Shown here in pieces: positions 17,244 to 26,260 of a stretch of DNA of 64,000 nucleotides (within the stretch, counting starts at the first letter, position 1; every line of letters begins with the position of its first letter). The stretch is from Chitinophaga filiformis. GTDB lineage: Bacteria; Bacteroidota; Bacteroidia; Chitinophagales; Chitinophagaceae. The translations under genes and the position numbers were made by a program. The stretch is taken from positions 62,001-126,000 of the forward strand of contig NZ_FNBN01000010.1 of NCBI RefSeq assembly GCF_900102545.1, given 5' to 3'. Under the pieces are notes generated by a model. That model searched no databases. It had not been told where the DNA came from and was given only the letters and a program-made list of their open reading frames with translations.

Positions 17244-17290
17244 ATCACCCCAACAATAGGACTCCGTAGGAGTCCCATTGTTGGGGTGAT
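17244..17290. repeat. Near-perfect 22-bp-stem hairpin
   Basis: The left arm begins ATCACCCCAACAAT and the right arm ends ATTGTTGGGGTGAT, with inner arms GGACTCC/GGAGTCC and a 3-base loop. The stem is 22 bp with one mismatch, which becomes G-U in the minus-strand RNA. Neither side has a T-tract, so it is not an ordinary intrinsic terminator, although it sits between two convergent genes. Confidence 0.85.
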
Positions 17291-17344
17291 AACCCCGGGA
17301 ACGTAACGAATTTCCTCCCGGTCCCATATTCATAGCCCCCAGCC

Positions 17345-17389
17345 CCAAAAAAAGGGATCAGGCACGAAGATTATCGCACCTGATCCCTT
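17345..17389 (-). terminator. Terminator of the quinone reductase gene
   Basis: AAGGGATCAGG (17352-17362) pairs with CCTGATCCCTT (17379-17389), extended by G-U pairs in the minus-strand RNA. A run of seven T (plus-strand A at 17347-17353) follows, 22 bases after the stop of the gene at 17411. Confidence 0.85.
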
Positions 17390-17410
17390 ATTAATAATCC
17401 CTGAGTGACT

Positions 17411-18406
17411 TTATATCTCCACCACAATCTTACCTGTCGCGCTACGGTTCACGATCAGCGTATGCGCCTGTTCTGCCGTCTGCAGGTGAAAGTGACGTGG
17501 ATCCAGCAGCGGCAAGATCTGACCTGCTTCCGCCATTCTCGTTGCTTCCCTTAAGATCGCAGCGTGGTGCTCCCTTCCCATTCCCGTCAGCATTGGCAGT
17601 AATGTGAAGACACCCGAATACGTAGCACCTTTGGAAGACAATGGAGCCAGGCTATGCGAACCCCATCCAAGAGAACTGATCACATGTCCGTTATTCGGCT
17701 TTACCGCCTCAAAAGATGCATCCAGCGTAGCACCGCCTACCGTGTCAAAAACAATGTCAAAACCAGCGCCACGGGTGTACTTATCCACATATTCAGCCAC
17801 ACTCATGGCGTCATAGTCGATAAATGTAGCGCCCAGCCATTCAACTACCGATTTCTTCCCGTCATTATCAGTAGCATATACATCTGCGCCAAGTGCACAT
17901 GCAATCTGTATCGCCATCTGCCCTACGCCGCCGGAACCGCCGTGTATAAGCACTTTCTGTCCGGCATATACTTTCGCCTTATCTACCAGTCCTTCCCAGG
18001 CGGTAATAAATCCCAGTGGGATCGCAGCCGCTTCGCGCATAGTGAGGTTGACCGGTTTCCTGGCAATCAGCTCCGCATCTACTGCCACATACTCTGCCAG
18101 AGAGCCCTGTAATCCCGCTACACCGCCGGTCATGCCATACACCTTATCGCCGGGAGCAAAACCTGTTACACCTTCACCGACTTCCACTACGATGCCCGCC
18201 ATATCAATTCCCAAAACTGCAGGTAATGGCTGCTCTATGAGTTCTGCCTGACCTGCCTTAATTTTCGCGTCCAGCGGATTTAAACCACTGGCCTTTACTT
18301 TTACCAATACTTCACCATAATCTGGTCTGGGCCTGTTTATTTGCGCATATACAAACGGGTCGCCATAATTCTCCAGAATGAGCGCGTGCATGTGATCATT
18401 TTTCAT
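17411..18406 (-). CDS. Zinc-independent MDR family NAD(P)H:quinone oxidoreductase
   Basis: A 331-residue medium-chain dehydrogenase/reductase. The N-terminal GroES-like half has SGLNPLDAKIKAG and LGIDMAGIVVEVGEGV, and the Rossmann half has LIHGGSGGVGQMAIQIA near residue 150. The zinc-binding cysteines and histidine of alcohol dehydrogenases are missing, as is usual for quinone oxidoreductases and alkenal reductases. It probably reduces quinones or alpha,beta-unsaturated carbonyls with NADPH. It has its own terminator. A dyad-rich region lies upstream, between it and the divergent serine hydrolase gene. Confidence 0.92.
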   Translation of the reverse strand: MKNDHMHALILENYGDPFVYAQINRPRPDYGEVLVKVKASGLNPLDAKIKAGQAELIEQPLPAVLGIDMAGIVVEVGEGVTGFAPGDKVYGMTGGVAGLQGSLAEYVAVDAELIARKPVNLTMREAAAIPLGFITAWEGLVDKAKVYAGQKVLIHGGSGGVGQMAIQIACALGADVYATDNDGKKSVVEWLGATFIDYDAMSVAEYVDKYTRGAGFDIVFDTVGGATLDASFEAVKPNNGHVISSLGWGSHSLAPLSSKGATYSGVFTLLPMLTGMGREHHAAILREATRMAEAGQILPLLDPRHFHLQTAEQAHTLIVNRSATGKIVVEI

Positions 18407-18489
18407 AGTCTTAGCCGGTTAATCTTTTTTACTATCTGTTGTTTATAAACTCAAATTACGTGACATACAATCTTTAAGCTACAGTTGTT

Positions 18490-18517
18490 GTTGAACAGGC
18501 AGGAAGTATTGTTCAAC
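18490..18517. promoter_or_regulatory. Inverted repeat in a divergent promoter region
   Basis: GTTGAACA (18490-18497) and TGTTCAAC (18510-18517) are perfect 8-bp arms 12 bases apart. A third half-site, CGTTCA, follows near 18531, and each of the first two half-sites is followed by AGGCA. It lies between the quinone reductase (minus) and serine hydrolase (plus) genes, so it may be an operator for either. The regulator is unknown. Confidence 0.5.
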
Positions 18518-18697
18518 AGGCAAAAGGAACCGTTCAGATGCCATAGCTGTTCTCTATACTAAAAAGTGTTCCATACATTAACAAACTGATTAGCAAATAG
18601 TTAAAACAATGCCAAGATGACACTGTAACCATATATCGCCAATCACCCAGTGTTTTAACGATATATAACATATCGGAAAGATCACTATCTTACCTGT

Positions 18698-19927
18698 ATG
18701 AAACACCTGTTACTTTCCCTCCTGTTGTTAAGCACTACCACACTGCTTTCTGCACAGTCGAAGACCAGTAAAAATGCTGTTTATTTTCCTACGAAAGATG
18801 TCTGGCAGCATCGTTCTCCTGCCGACATGGGACTGGACACTGCAAAACTGGCAGCTGCCGTACAATTTGCGAAAGACAATGAAACAAAAGCACCGCGCAA
18901 TATGGAGATCGCGCAGGCCCTGAGTTTTGGAAAAGAGCCTTTCAGCGCGGGTGTCGGACCTTTTTCTACAAGAGGAGATGCTACCGGCGTGATTGTATAC
19001 AAAGGTTATATCGTGGCAGAATGGGGTGAACCCACCCGCGTTGACATGACACACAGCGTTACCAAAAGTTTTCTCTCTGTGGTAGTAGGACTGGCAGTAG
19101 ATAAAGGTCTTATTCGCAGCGTACAGGATACCGTGTCGCATTATGTACCTCCCATCGAAATATATAATCCGGCTGCCATAGGTCCCGGCGCAGAACAACT
19201 GGGTCAGCCACAGTTGTTATATCCGTTTGCCGGTTCGCATAACAGTACACTGACCTGGGATGTCATGTTAAGGCAAACGAGCGACTGGGAAGGCACACTA
19301 TGGGGCAAACCCGATTGGGCTGACAGGCCGGAAGGAAATGCGTTAGAATGGATGACACGCAAGCGAAATACACCCGGCACTGTATGGAAATATAACGACG
19401 TAAGAGTAAATGCCCTGGCCCTTGCTGCCACCAGCGTATGGCGTAAACCATTGCCACAGGTGCTGAAGGCAAATATCATGGACGAAATTGGCGCCTCTGA
19501 TACCTGGAGATGGAATGGCTACCGCAATTCCTGGATAGTGCTGGATGGCACTGCCGTACAATCTGTCAGCGGCGGCGGACATTGGGGAGGCGGTATGTTC
19601 ATCCATGCCTACGATATGGCCCGTTTCGGCCTGCTCACATTACACAGAGGCAACTGGAACGGAAAACAACTGATCTCCGAACAATGGGTGAAACAATCCC
19701 TTACACCTACTACAGCAAAACCTACATACGGGTATATGAACTGGTTCCTGAATACAGGAAAGGAGTTACTTCCCAGTGCCCCTGCAGATGCATTTGTACA
19801 TATCGGTAACGGCACAAACCTCATCTACGTAGACCCGGGTCATGAATTGGTTGCGGTAGTAAGATGGATAGAAAATAAATCCATGGACGATATGATCAGG
19901 CATATCCTGGCCGCCTTCCGGCAATAA
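18698..19927 (+). CDS. Secreted serine hydrolase (class C beta-lactamase family)
   Basis: 409 residues with a signal peptide (MKHLLLSLLLLSTTTLLSAQ). The active-site motif SVTK places nucleophile Ser120 and Lys123. WKYNDVRVN supplies the tyrosine motif, and SGGGHWGGG the glycine-rich third element. It belongs to the beta-lactamase/PBP-like (DUF-type esterase) family, acting in the periplasm as an esterase, peptidase or D-aminopeptidase; true lactamase activity is not implied. It stands alone, with the quinone reductase divergent upstream. Confidence 0.9.
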   Translation: MKHLLLSLLLLSTTTLLSAQSKTSKNAVYFPTKDVWQHRSPADMGLDTAKLAAAVQFAKDNETKAPRNMEIAQALSFGKEPFSAGVGPFSTRGDATGVIVYKGYIVAEWGEPTRVDMTHSVTKSFLSVVVGLAVDKGLIRSVQDTVSHYVPPIEIYNPAAIGPGAEQLGQPQLLYPFAGSHNSTLTWDVMLRQTSDWEGTLWGKPDWADRPEGNALEWMTRKRNTPGTVWKYNDVRVNALALAATSVWRKPLPQVLKANIMDEIGASDTWRWNGYRNSWIVLDGTAVQSVSGGGHWGGGMFIHAYDMARFGLLTLHRGNWNGKQLISEQWVKQSLTPTTAKPTYGYMNWFLNTGKELLPSAPADAFVHIGNGTNLIYVDPGHELVAVVRWIENKSMDDMIRHILAAFRQ

Positions 19928-19933
19928 AGCACA

Positions 19934-20239
19934 TCAGGCGCTTACTGCTTCCAGCGTGAACAGCCGGCCTATGCTGATACGGGCAATCCTGAAATTACGC
20001 CATTGCTGGCTGTTGCATTCCAACGGAGAGATGTTCTCAATGAGGGTTTCCAGCCGCTCAAAATATATTCTGTTGTTCGCTGTATTGTCTGCAAATGCAG
20101 AGATGATGCTTCCTACTTCTGTATCGCTAACGGCCTGTTTCAATTGCTCAATTACTAATAACGCCTGTTCGCTAATTCTCATTTGTACAGTTTTTATTAC
20201 CTGGCTTACCCATCCTGTGAAAGCGGATAGATGTTTCAT
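19934..20239 (-). CDS. Small hypothetical protein
   Basis: Up to 101 residues, with an alternative start MRISEQALLVIEQLKQ at 20182 (82 residues) that reads more like a real N-terminus. The predicted content is helical and soluble, with no signal peptide or known domain. The coding frame shows ordinary amino-acid composition (LETLIENISPLE, QWRNFRIARISIG). It lies tail to tail with the serine hydrolase and 7 bases from its stop. It could be a short regulatory or immunity-type protein, but nothing supports a specific role. Confidence 0.5.
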   Translation of the reverse strand: MKHLSAFTGWVSQVIKTVQMRISEQALLVIEQLKQAVSDTEVGSIISAFADNTANNRIYFERLETLIENISPLECNSQQWRNFRIARISIGRLFTLEAVSA

Positions 20240-20327
20240 TTGCTGTATTCCGGGCGCAAATATACCTTCTACTCTTTAACATACCAACAACACATTAAAG
20301 AGAAGCTAAATATATTCATAAAAACTT

Positions 20328-20335
20328 TATATTTG
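20328..20335 (+). promoter_or_regulatory. -7 box before the WG-repeat gene
   Basis: TATATTTG matches TAnnTTTG and ends 24 bases before the ATG at 20359. The upstream sequence is AT-rich, with no clear TTG at -33. Confidence 0.5.
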
Positions 20336-20358
20336 CCATAACACCAATCCTATACTTT

Positions 20359-21603
20359 ATGAAAACCATCTTTTTCCTACCTGTTCTCCTGATCAGTCTT
20401 TGGTGCAATGCCCAGGACGGTCTGTATCCCTATGCAGAAAAGAATAAATGGGGTCTTACCAATAAAAAACATGCGGTTGTGATGGAACCTCAGTTCGACA
20501 GTATCCACCTGTTTGAAGGTGAATACGCCCGGGTTGAGAATAATAAAAAAGTGGGCGTGATCCATTCTTCCGGCAGAATTGTATATCCATGCTCCTATAG
20601 TGATATTCCTTTTATTTCTCCCAATGGCATGGCTATCGCTAAAGTGCAGAAAGGATATATCCTGCTGGATCCGTCTACCGGCAAACAAAAAGGAACCCTT
20701 TTATTTGATTTGCCGGGTATGACGCCAATGTCTAAAACAGCTAACCTGCTGCTCGCTAAAAAAGAAGGTGCTGTGGGCATTGTAAATATGGCCACCGGTG
20801 AACCAGTCTCTAAGAAATTCCCATACGACGACGCAGAATTCTTTGATGAAAAATCATTAAAGGATTTCGTGATCGTCAACATCAGTGATAAATACGGTGT
20901 AGTCGAAGCCCTTACCGGCAGAGAGATCATCCCTGCAACATATAGTGAAATAAAGGGCGCTTCTGATGGTACACAAGACCTCATCAAAGCTACCACCGAC
21001 GATGAACGCGTAGTGTATTTCGACGTTAAAGGCAAACAGGTATCCGCAGCTGTGGCTAAAGCAGCGAAGAAAGTGGAAGATGACATGGATAAAACTTCCA
21101 CTGAAGGCGGACTGAAAGATGACACCAAAAAAGATCTGCACCTGTATAAACTGGCAAATGAAAAGTGGAGAATTACATTGGAAGAACGCATCTTCCAGCA
21201 GCCTAAAGTGCTGGATAGTACCGACATCAACGGATACACAACGCTGGAGTATATGTCCTATCGTGCTAACCTGGCAAAATATCCCGGTAAGATCAAAGCG
21301 GTGAAAAATGGCAAGGCCGGTGTAATTGATATGAAAGGTAACGTGCTCATTCCTCTGATCTATGACGATGTGACCTACAGGGAAGATAACATTGGGCACT
21401 ATGCCTTCGTAGAAACGAAAGTGGGCAACAGGGTGGGTGTAATACCTGCCGAATCCATGAAAGAACTGAAAAAGCCGGTCCTGGCACGTGTCATTGACGA
21501 AGATGTGAACCGCCAGGCATTGCTGGTGCAGATAGCCAGCGGCACAAGAGGTTATATGGATAAAATAACCGGCGAGGTCTATATCCCGGGATACAAGGAA
21601 TAG
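20359..21603 (+). CDS. Secreted WG-repeat protein
   Basis: 414 residues with a signal peptide (MKTIFFLPVLLISLWCNAQ). WG repeats are visible as recurring G(L/V)xxxxG-P--YDDI units: NKWGLTNKKH-PQFDSI, KKVGVIHSSG-YSDIPF, GAVGIVNMATG-PYDDAE, DKYGVVEALTG-YSEI and GKAGVIDMKG-IYDDV. A charged linker at ~235-265 interrupts the repeats. Such proteins are exported, and their repeats probably form a beta-structure for protein or ligand binding; no enzyme motif is seen. It is monocistronic with a strong terminator. The long opposite-strand frames here are shadows of the repeat coding. Confidence 0.88.
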   Translation: MKTIFFLPVLLISLWCNAQDGLYPYAEKNKWGLTNKKHAVVMEPQFDSIHLFEGEYARVENNKKVGVIHSSGRIVYPCSYSDIPFISPNGMAIAKVQKGYILLDPSTGKQKGTLLFDLPGMTPMSKTANLLLAKKEGAVGIVNMATGEPVSKKFPYDDAEFFDEKSLKDFVIVNISDKYGVVEALTGREIIPATYSEIKGASDGTQDLIKATTDDERVVYFDVKGKQVSAAVAKAAKKVEDDMDKTSTEGGLKDDTKKDLHLYKLANEKWRITLEERIFQQPKVLDSTDINGYTTLEYMSYRANLAKYPGKIKAVKNGKAGVIDMKGNVLIPLIYDDVTYREDNIGHYAFVETKVGNRVGVIPAESMKELKKPVLARVIDEDVNRQALLVQIASGTRGYMDKITGEVYIPGYKE

Positions 21604-21625
21604 TGCTTCAACAACGATAAAAAGC

Positions 21626-21657
21626 AAGCCGTCTCAAATGGATGAGGCGGCTTTTTT
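21626..21657 (+). terminator. Terminator of the WG-repeat gene
   Basis: AAGCCGTCTCA pairs with TGAGGCGGCTT around a 6-base loop, with one G-U pair, followed by TTTTTATT. It lies 23 bases after the stop codon. Confidence 0.9.
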
Positions 21658-21760
21658 ATTGCCGCTTACTTCAATTTCACTGATCCTTCGCTCGGTACAG
21701 GCTGCTGAAAGGGATCTGATATCGGTCGGTTCTCTATTGTAACTCATAGATAAATCATCC

Positions 21761-21856
21761 TCTAACCATATATGACCCATATATAACCCATATCTCTATA
21801 AATATGGGTTATATATGGGTCATATATGGCTTATATATGGGTTATATATGGGTTAT
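21761..21856. repeat. Inverted array of 11-bp repeats
   Basis: Five consecutive 11-bp units of ATATGGGTTAT type (21802-21856) face two exact and one partial unit in the opposite orientation (21761-21793). The innermost arms, 21766-21793 and 21802-21829, are perfectly complementary over 28 bases around an 8-base centre (CTCTATAA). The array lies in a 420-base intergenic region between two convergent genes and has no open frame. Confidence 0.9.
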
Positions 21857-22025
21857 CTCACCGAATGCAGCATGGTAAAGCCCTTACAAGGAGTATACAA
21901 ATACTGGATTGTGTATATTCCTGGTAAGCAAGAGTTTCTGAAATAAATAATAGTATTATATCAGGTCTGATCAGCCATTTTTGGAGTACTGAGCGTAGAT
22001 TTTGAGAATATGGGTTTACAACATA

Positions 22026-22640
22026 TTAATCCTCTAACAGTGATTTCACCAGCGCCTTCCATTGTAATTTCGAAATACCAATAGCCCCTCCTGCCCCGAT
22101 CACGGCATTACGGATCTTATCCTTTGTTTCCTGCGCGTCCGTATTGGGCAGCTCATTCCTGCCATATACGGTAGCCGTCACCTCTTCCCCGTCCCTGGTG
22201 ATCACAAATGAGCTGGTGGCTTCATCACGCAGGAAATGCGCCGTACCGGCATGCTTCTGTAAGGGATGACCTGTGGGCCTGGCTCTTATAAAAAAGACCT
22301 GTTGCCGGTCGTTCAACCGCACATCTTCCATCTGCTCTATCAATACCCAGTCGTAGCCCTTACCAACACTGTTGCCCGGACCAGGTATGTCAATGCGCAT
22401 ATACATCCCTACGTTGGCAGGGGCCTCTACTTCTTCTCCCAGTTTATCCACCAGCTGAAATTCTGAAGATAAAGCTCCACATAATTTTCCCCACTCATTA
22501 ACATTCTGCAACCTGCCGACAGCACGCTCAAAAATTGCAATAGCGGCCTGTTCATCGCCGGCCTGCCTTTCCGCGGACGTTTCCGTTTCCTCTCCCGTGT
22601 ACTGCACCGGGATGAACGGCGCTGAAATATGATCTGGCAT
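22026..22640 (-). CDS. Hypothetical protein
   Basis: 204 residues, soluble, with no signal peptide. The N-terminal ~40 residues are polar and acidic (GEETETSAERQAGDEQAA). The middle reads as mixed alpha/beta (DWVLIEQMEDVRLNDRQQVF), and the C-terminal end is glycine-rich (IGAGGAIGISKLQWKALVKS). No family is recognised. It is divergent from ackA-xfp with about 58 bases between start codons, so the promoters overlap. Composition and codon use match the neighbouring chromosomal genes. Confidence 0.7.
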   Translation of the reverse strand: MPDHISAPFIPVQYTGEETETSAERQAGDEQAAIAIFERAVGRLQNVNEWGKLCGALSSEFQLVDKLGEEVEAPANVGMYMRIDIPGPGNSVGKGYDWVLIEQMEDVRLNDRQQVFFIRARPTGHPLQKHAGTAHFLRDEATSSFVITRDGEEVTATVYGRNELPNTDAQETKDKIRNAVIGAGGAIGISKLQWKALVKSLLED

Positions 22641-22644
22641 ACAA

Positions 22645-22676
22645 TTGATTTATGGTTATATACTGTTAAAATTTTG
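22645..22676 (+). promoter_or_regulatory. ackA-xfp promoter
   Basis: TTG (22645-22647) and AAATTTTG (22669-22676) are spaced 21 bases apart, matching the Bacteroidota -33/-7 layout with one change in the -7 box. The expected start is about 22683, 16 bases before the ATG of ackA. Confidence 0.5.
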
Positions 22677-22698
22677 TGCCAGAACAAACACAACGGAT

Positions 22699-23913
22699 AT
22701 GGATAATCAGGTTCCTGTTATTTTAACCATCAATTGTGGCTCTTCCAGCCTCAAATTTGCACTTTTTGAATTGGCTGACTTACGGCTGATCAGCCAGGGA
22801 AACATCCAGGATATTGGCGGAGAAAGCAGTATCCGGCTGATGGATAGAGCCGGTCATGAGGAGCGCGTAACGCAACCTATTGCCGACCTCGATGCAGCTA
22901 TCATATTCCTGCTTGAACTGCTGAAAGAGAGTTACAGTCCTTACGCTATTTATGCTATTGGCCACAGGATGGTACAGGGAGGCATGGAGCATTATCTCCC
23001 CGAACTGATCACAGCCGATCTGCTGCAAACATTCGACACACTGATCCCGTTGGCGCCGGGGCATTTACCGGCAGAAATACAGGCGATACGCGCCTTTGAA
23101 AATGCTTATCCAGGTACGCCGCAGGTAGCCTGTTTTGATACAGCATTTCACAAAGACATGCCTTTTGCCGCCAGGCATTTTGCCATTCCCAGGAAGTTAT
23201 GGAATGATGGTGTGATCAGGTATGGCTTTCATGGACTATCATATGAGTACATTTATCAACAACTGACGCAAGTGGCGCCCCAGGAAGCCAACGGCAGGAT
23301 CGTTATTGCCCATCTCGGTAATGGCGCCAGTATGGCCGTGATAAAGGATGGCAGAAGCCTGGATACAACAATGGGATTAACGCCTACCGGCGGATTGGTA
23401 ATGAGTACCCGCTCAGGTGATCTCGATCCGGGAGTGATCCTCTATCTGCTGAAGGAAAAACATTTCATCAGTGAAAGAGCGCTGAACGAACTGCTCAACA
23501 AACAATCCGGATTAAAAGGCGTTTCCGGTACCGCATCTGATATCCAGACCTTACTTGAGCAGGAAGCCAAAGATCCCAATGCCGCTGACGCCATCCAGCT
23601 ATTCTGCTACCAGGCAAAGAAATACATCGGGGCATTAACAGCCGCTGCCGGCGGCATTGATACATTGGTATTTACCGGTGGTATCGGCATACATGCACCT
23701 GTCATCAGGGAGAGGATCTGTGATGGACTTGAATACCTGGGTATTGTAGTAGATCCTTTTCTGAATAATGATAAGAACGATATTATCTCTCCTATCGGCA
23801 ACCGGGTCACCGTTCGTGTAATGGCGACCAACGAAGAACTCATTATTGCGCAGCATACACAACAATGCCTGCAGTCACATAAAACCATTCAATATGGCAA
23901 CACTCACACATGA
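22699..23913 (+). CDS. ackA: Acetate kinase
   Basis: 404 residues of the acetate/propionate kinase family: acetyl phosphate + ADP gives acetate + ATP. The N-terminal NCGSSSLKF, GHRMVQGG, HLGNGASMAV, the MGLTPTGGLVMSTRSGDLDPG region and FTGGIGIHAP near the C-terminus are all present, with the length typical. The ATG at 22699 is chosen because the family starts with ILTINCGSSS about 8 residues in; the longer frame from 22645 is not family-like. Its 3' end overlaps the phosphoketolase gene by 20 bases, so product and source of acetyl phosphate are translationally linked. Confidence 0.95.
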   Translation: MDNQVPVILTINCGSSSLKFALFELADLRLISQGNIQDIGGESSIRLMDRAGHEERVTQPIADLDAAIIFLLELLKESYSPYAIYAIGHRMVQGGMEHYLPELITADLLQTFDTLIPLAPGHLPAEIQAIRAFENAYPGTPQVACFDTAFHKDMPFAARHFAIPRKLWNDGVIRYGFHGLSYEYIYQQLTQVAPQEANGRIVIAHLGNGASMAVIKDGRSLDTTMGLTPTGGLVMSTRSGDLDPGVILYLLKEKHFISERALNELLNKQSGLKGVSGTASDIQTLLEQEAKDPNAADAIQLFCYQAKKYIGALTAAAGGIDTLVFTGGIGIHAPVIRERICDGLEYLGIVVDPFLNNDKNDIISPIGNRVTVRVMATNEELIIAQHTQQCLQSHKTIQYGNTHT

Positions 23914-26260
23914 ACAACTACACGACATTCATGCTTACTGGGAAGCATCCAATTATCTAGCCGCCGCCCAGATCTATCTTCAAGCCAACCCACTACTGAA
24001 AGAGCCCTTGTTACCCGATCATATTAAGCCTCGCCTGCTGGGCCATTGGGGCACCTCTCCCGGACTCAATTTTATCTATGTACATCTTAACCGGTTGATC
24101 AGGAACACCAATGCCAACATCCTGTTTGTATGCGGACCTGGTCACGGTGCTCCTGCTGTACTGGCCAACACTTACCTGGAAGGTTCCTATACAGATACCT
24201 ATCCTGATATCACACAGGACGAGAAAGGTATGAAACAATTTCTTCGTCAGTTTTCCACGCCCGGTGGCATTCCCAGTCATGTGAGCGCACATACTCCCGG
24301 CTCTATACATGAAGGCGGGGAATTAGGATACTCACTGGCCCATGCCGCGGGCGCTATACTCGATAATCCGGACCTTATAGCAGCCTGCGTAGTGGGCGAC
24401 GGGGAAGCAGAAACCGGGCCACTGGCAGGAAGCTGGAAAATCAATTGTTTTCTCAACCCGGTACGCGATGGTGCAGTCCTGCCAATACTGCATCTGAACG
24501 GGTATAAAATATCCGGCCCCACTGTAATGGGACGTATGTCAGACAATACACTCGCTACACCTTTTAACGGATATGGCTACGTGCCCTTGTTTGTAAAAGC
24601 AAAAGAGACAAACGATATCCACCAGGAAATGGTGGTAGCGCTGGATACCGCTTATGATCAGATCAGAGAGATACAGCAGCATGCGAAGGAGGGTAAAAAA
24701 CGTCCGGAGCGCCTTCACTGGCCGATGATCATATTACGTTCTCCCAAAGGATGGACTGGTCCTGTGATGTGGAAAGGGAAACGTATTGAAGGTACCTTCC
24801 GCTCCCACCAGGTGCCGCTGGCTGATGTAAAGGAAGACCAGGACCAGCTGGCCTTACTGGAGCAATGGCTGCATAGTTATAAACCGGAAAAACACTTTAC
24901 AGCAGATGGCAGCCTGCTACCTTCACTGGCGGAACTGGCGCCGACGGGCGACAAACGCATGGGTGCAAATCCGTATGCCAATGGAGGGAAGACGGTACTG
25001 CCGCTGGACATGCCCGACTTTACGTTATATGCGGTGGAAGTTACCGAGCCAGGAGTTACCATTGCAGAATGTACAAGAGAGTTGGGAAAGATGCTGAGAG
25101 ATGTATTCAGGCTGAATGCTGACAGTAACAACTTCCGCCTGTTCTGTCCTGATGAAACCAGCTCCAACCGGCTGGATGCCGTATTCGAAGTTACCGACCG
25201 CTGTTTTATGGAACCGGTACTTGACAGTGATGACCACATCTCCCCTGACGGCAGGGTCATGGAAGTACTCAGTGAGCACCTTTGTCAGGGGTGGCTGGAA
25301 GGATACCTGCTTACCGGCAGACACGGCGTATTCCCCTGTTATGAGGCGTTTGTCACCATTGTAGACTCTATGTTCAACCAGCATGCGAAATGGCTGAAAA
25401 TGTGCCTGGAAATCCCCTGGAGAAATGATCTGCCCTCGCTCAACTACCTGCTTACCTCCCATAGCTGGCGACAGGACCATAACGGTTACAGTCACCAGGG
25501 ACCGGGATTCATCGATACCGTCGTGAATAAAAAGAGCTCCGTCGTTCGCATTTACCTGCCGCCGGATGCCAATTGCCTCTTATCAGTAATGGATCATTGC
25601 CTGAGAAGTAAAAACTATGTCAACCTTGTGGTAGCAGGTAAACAGCCAGCCTTACAATGGCTGAACATTGCCCAGGCGGCAGCACACTGTGCACAGGGAG
25701 CTTCTGTATGGGAATGGGCAGGCAATGATAATCAGGAGAAACCGGATGTGGTGCTGGCCTGTGCTGGTGATGTGCCTACATTGGAAACTGTTGCAGCCGC
25801 ATGGTTACTTCGCAAGCATATTCCCGACTTAAAGGTGAGATTGGTCAATGTTGTGGATCTGATGTCGCTTTCCCCCAGGGATTATCATCCGCATGGATTG
25901 GAAGCAGCACTTTTCACTGAACTGTTTACAGATGATGCACCGGTGATATTTGCCTTTCATGGCTATGTGAGGATCATTCACGACCTGGTACACGGACGGC
26001 CTGATCCTGCAAGATTCCATGTAAGAGGATTTATGGAAGAAGGGACTACCACCACACCATTCGATATGGTAGTGCTGAACAAAATAAGCCGCTTCCATCT
26101 GGCTATCGCCGCTATACAAAGAACAGAACGAACACTGGAAAAAAGTGATCTTGTGATCAGTCACTTTGAAGATAAACTACGCATGCACAGTATATACATC
26201 CGGGAATGCCTGGAAGATATGCCTGATATTAAGGACTGGAAATGGGAAGATGTAAAATAA
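23894..26260 (+). CDS. xfp: Xylulose-5-phosphate/fructose-6-phosphate phosphoketolase
   Basis: A 788-residue thiamine-diphosphate enzyme that cleaves xylulose 5-phosphate or fructose 6-phosphate with phosphate to give acetyl phosphate and a shorter sugar phosphate. Diagnostic segments are LLGHWGTSPG, GPGHGAPA, GGIPSHVSAHTPGSIHEGGE, the cofactor motif VGDGEAETGPLAGSW and the C-terminal FHGYVRIIHDLVHGR. The ATG at 23894 lies inside the end of ackA. With ackA it forms a phosphoketolase shunt that makes ATP and acetate from pentose or hexose phosphates without decarboxylation. Confidence 0.97.
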   Translation: MATLTHEQLHDIHAYWEASNYLAAAQIYLQANPLLKEPLLPDHIKPRLLGHWGTSPGLNFIYVHLNRLIRNTNANILFVCGPGHGAPAVLANTYLEGSYTDTYPDITQDEKGMKQFLRQFSTPGGIPSHVSAHTPGSIHEGGELGYSLAHAAGAILDNPDLIAACVVGDGEAETGPLAGSWKINCFLNPVRDGAVLPILHLNGYKISGPTVMGRMSDNTLATPFNGYGYVPLFVKAKETNDIHQEMVVALDTAYDQIREIQQHAKEGKKRPERLHWPMIILRSPKGWTGPVMWKGKRIEGTFRSHQVPLADVKEDQDQLALLEQWLHSYKPEKHFTADGSLLPSLAELAPTGDKRMGANPYANGGKTVLPLDMPDFTLYAVEVTEPGVTIAECTRELGKMLRDVFRLNADSNNFRLFCPDETSSNRLDAVFEVTDRCFMEPVLDSDDHISPDGRVMEVLSEHLCQGWLEGYLLTGRHGVFPCYEAFVTIVDSMFNQHAKWLKMCLEIPWRNDLPSLNYLLTSHSWRQDHNGYSHQGPGFIDTVVNKKSSVVRIYLPPDANCLLSVMDHCLRSKNYVNLVVAGKQPALQWLNIAQAAAHCAQGASVWEWAGNDNQEKPDVVLACAGDVPTLETVAAAWLLRKHIPDLKVRLVNVVDLMSLSPRDYHPHGLEAALFTELFTDDAPVIFAFHGYVRIIHDLVHGRPDPARFHVRGFMEEGTTTTPFDMVVLNKISRFHLAIAAIQRTERTLEKSDLVISHFEDKLRMHSIYIRECLEDMPDIKDWKWEDVK

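Noticed and set aside
20595..21627. Two long minus-strand frames (214 and 256 codons)
   Set aside because: Antisense to the WG-repeat gene. They are Ser- or Phe/His-rich reflections of its codons with no signal, motif or start context.
21761..21856. CRISPR array
   Set aside because: Units are only 11 bp, contiguous without spacers, and arranged head to head; no cas genes are present.
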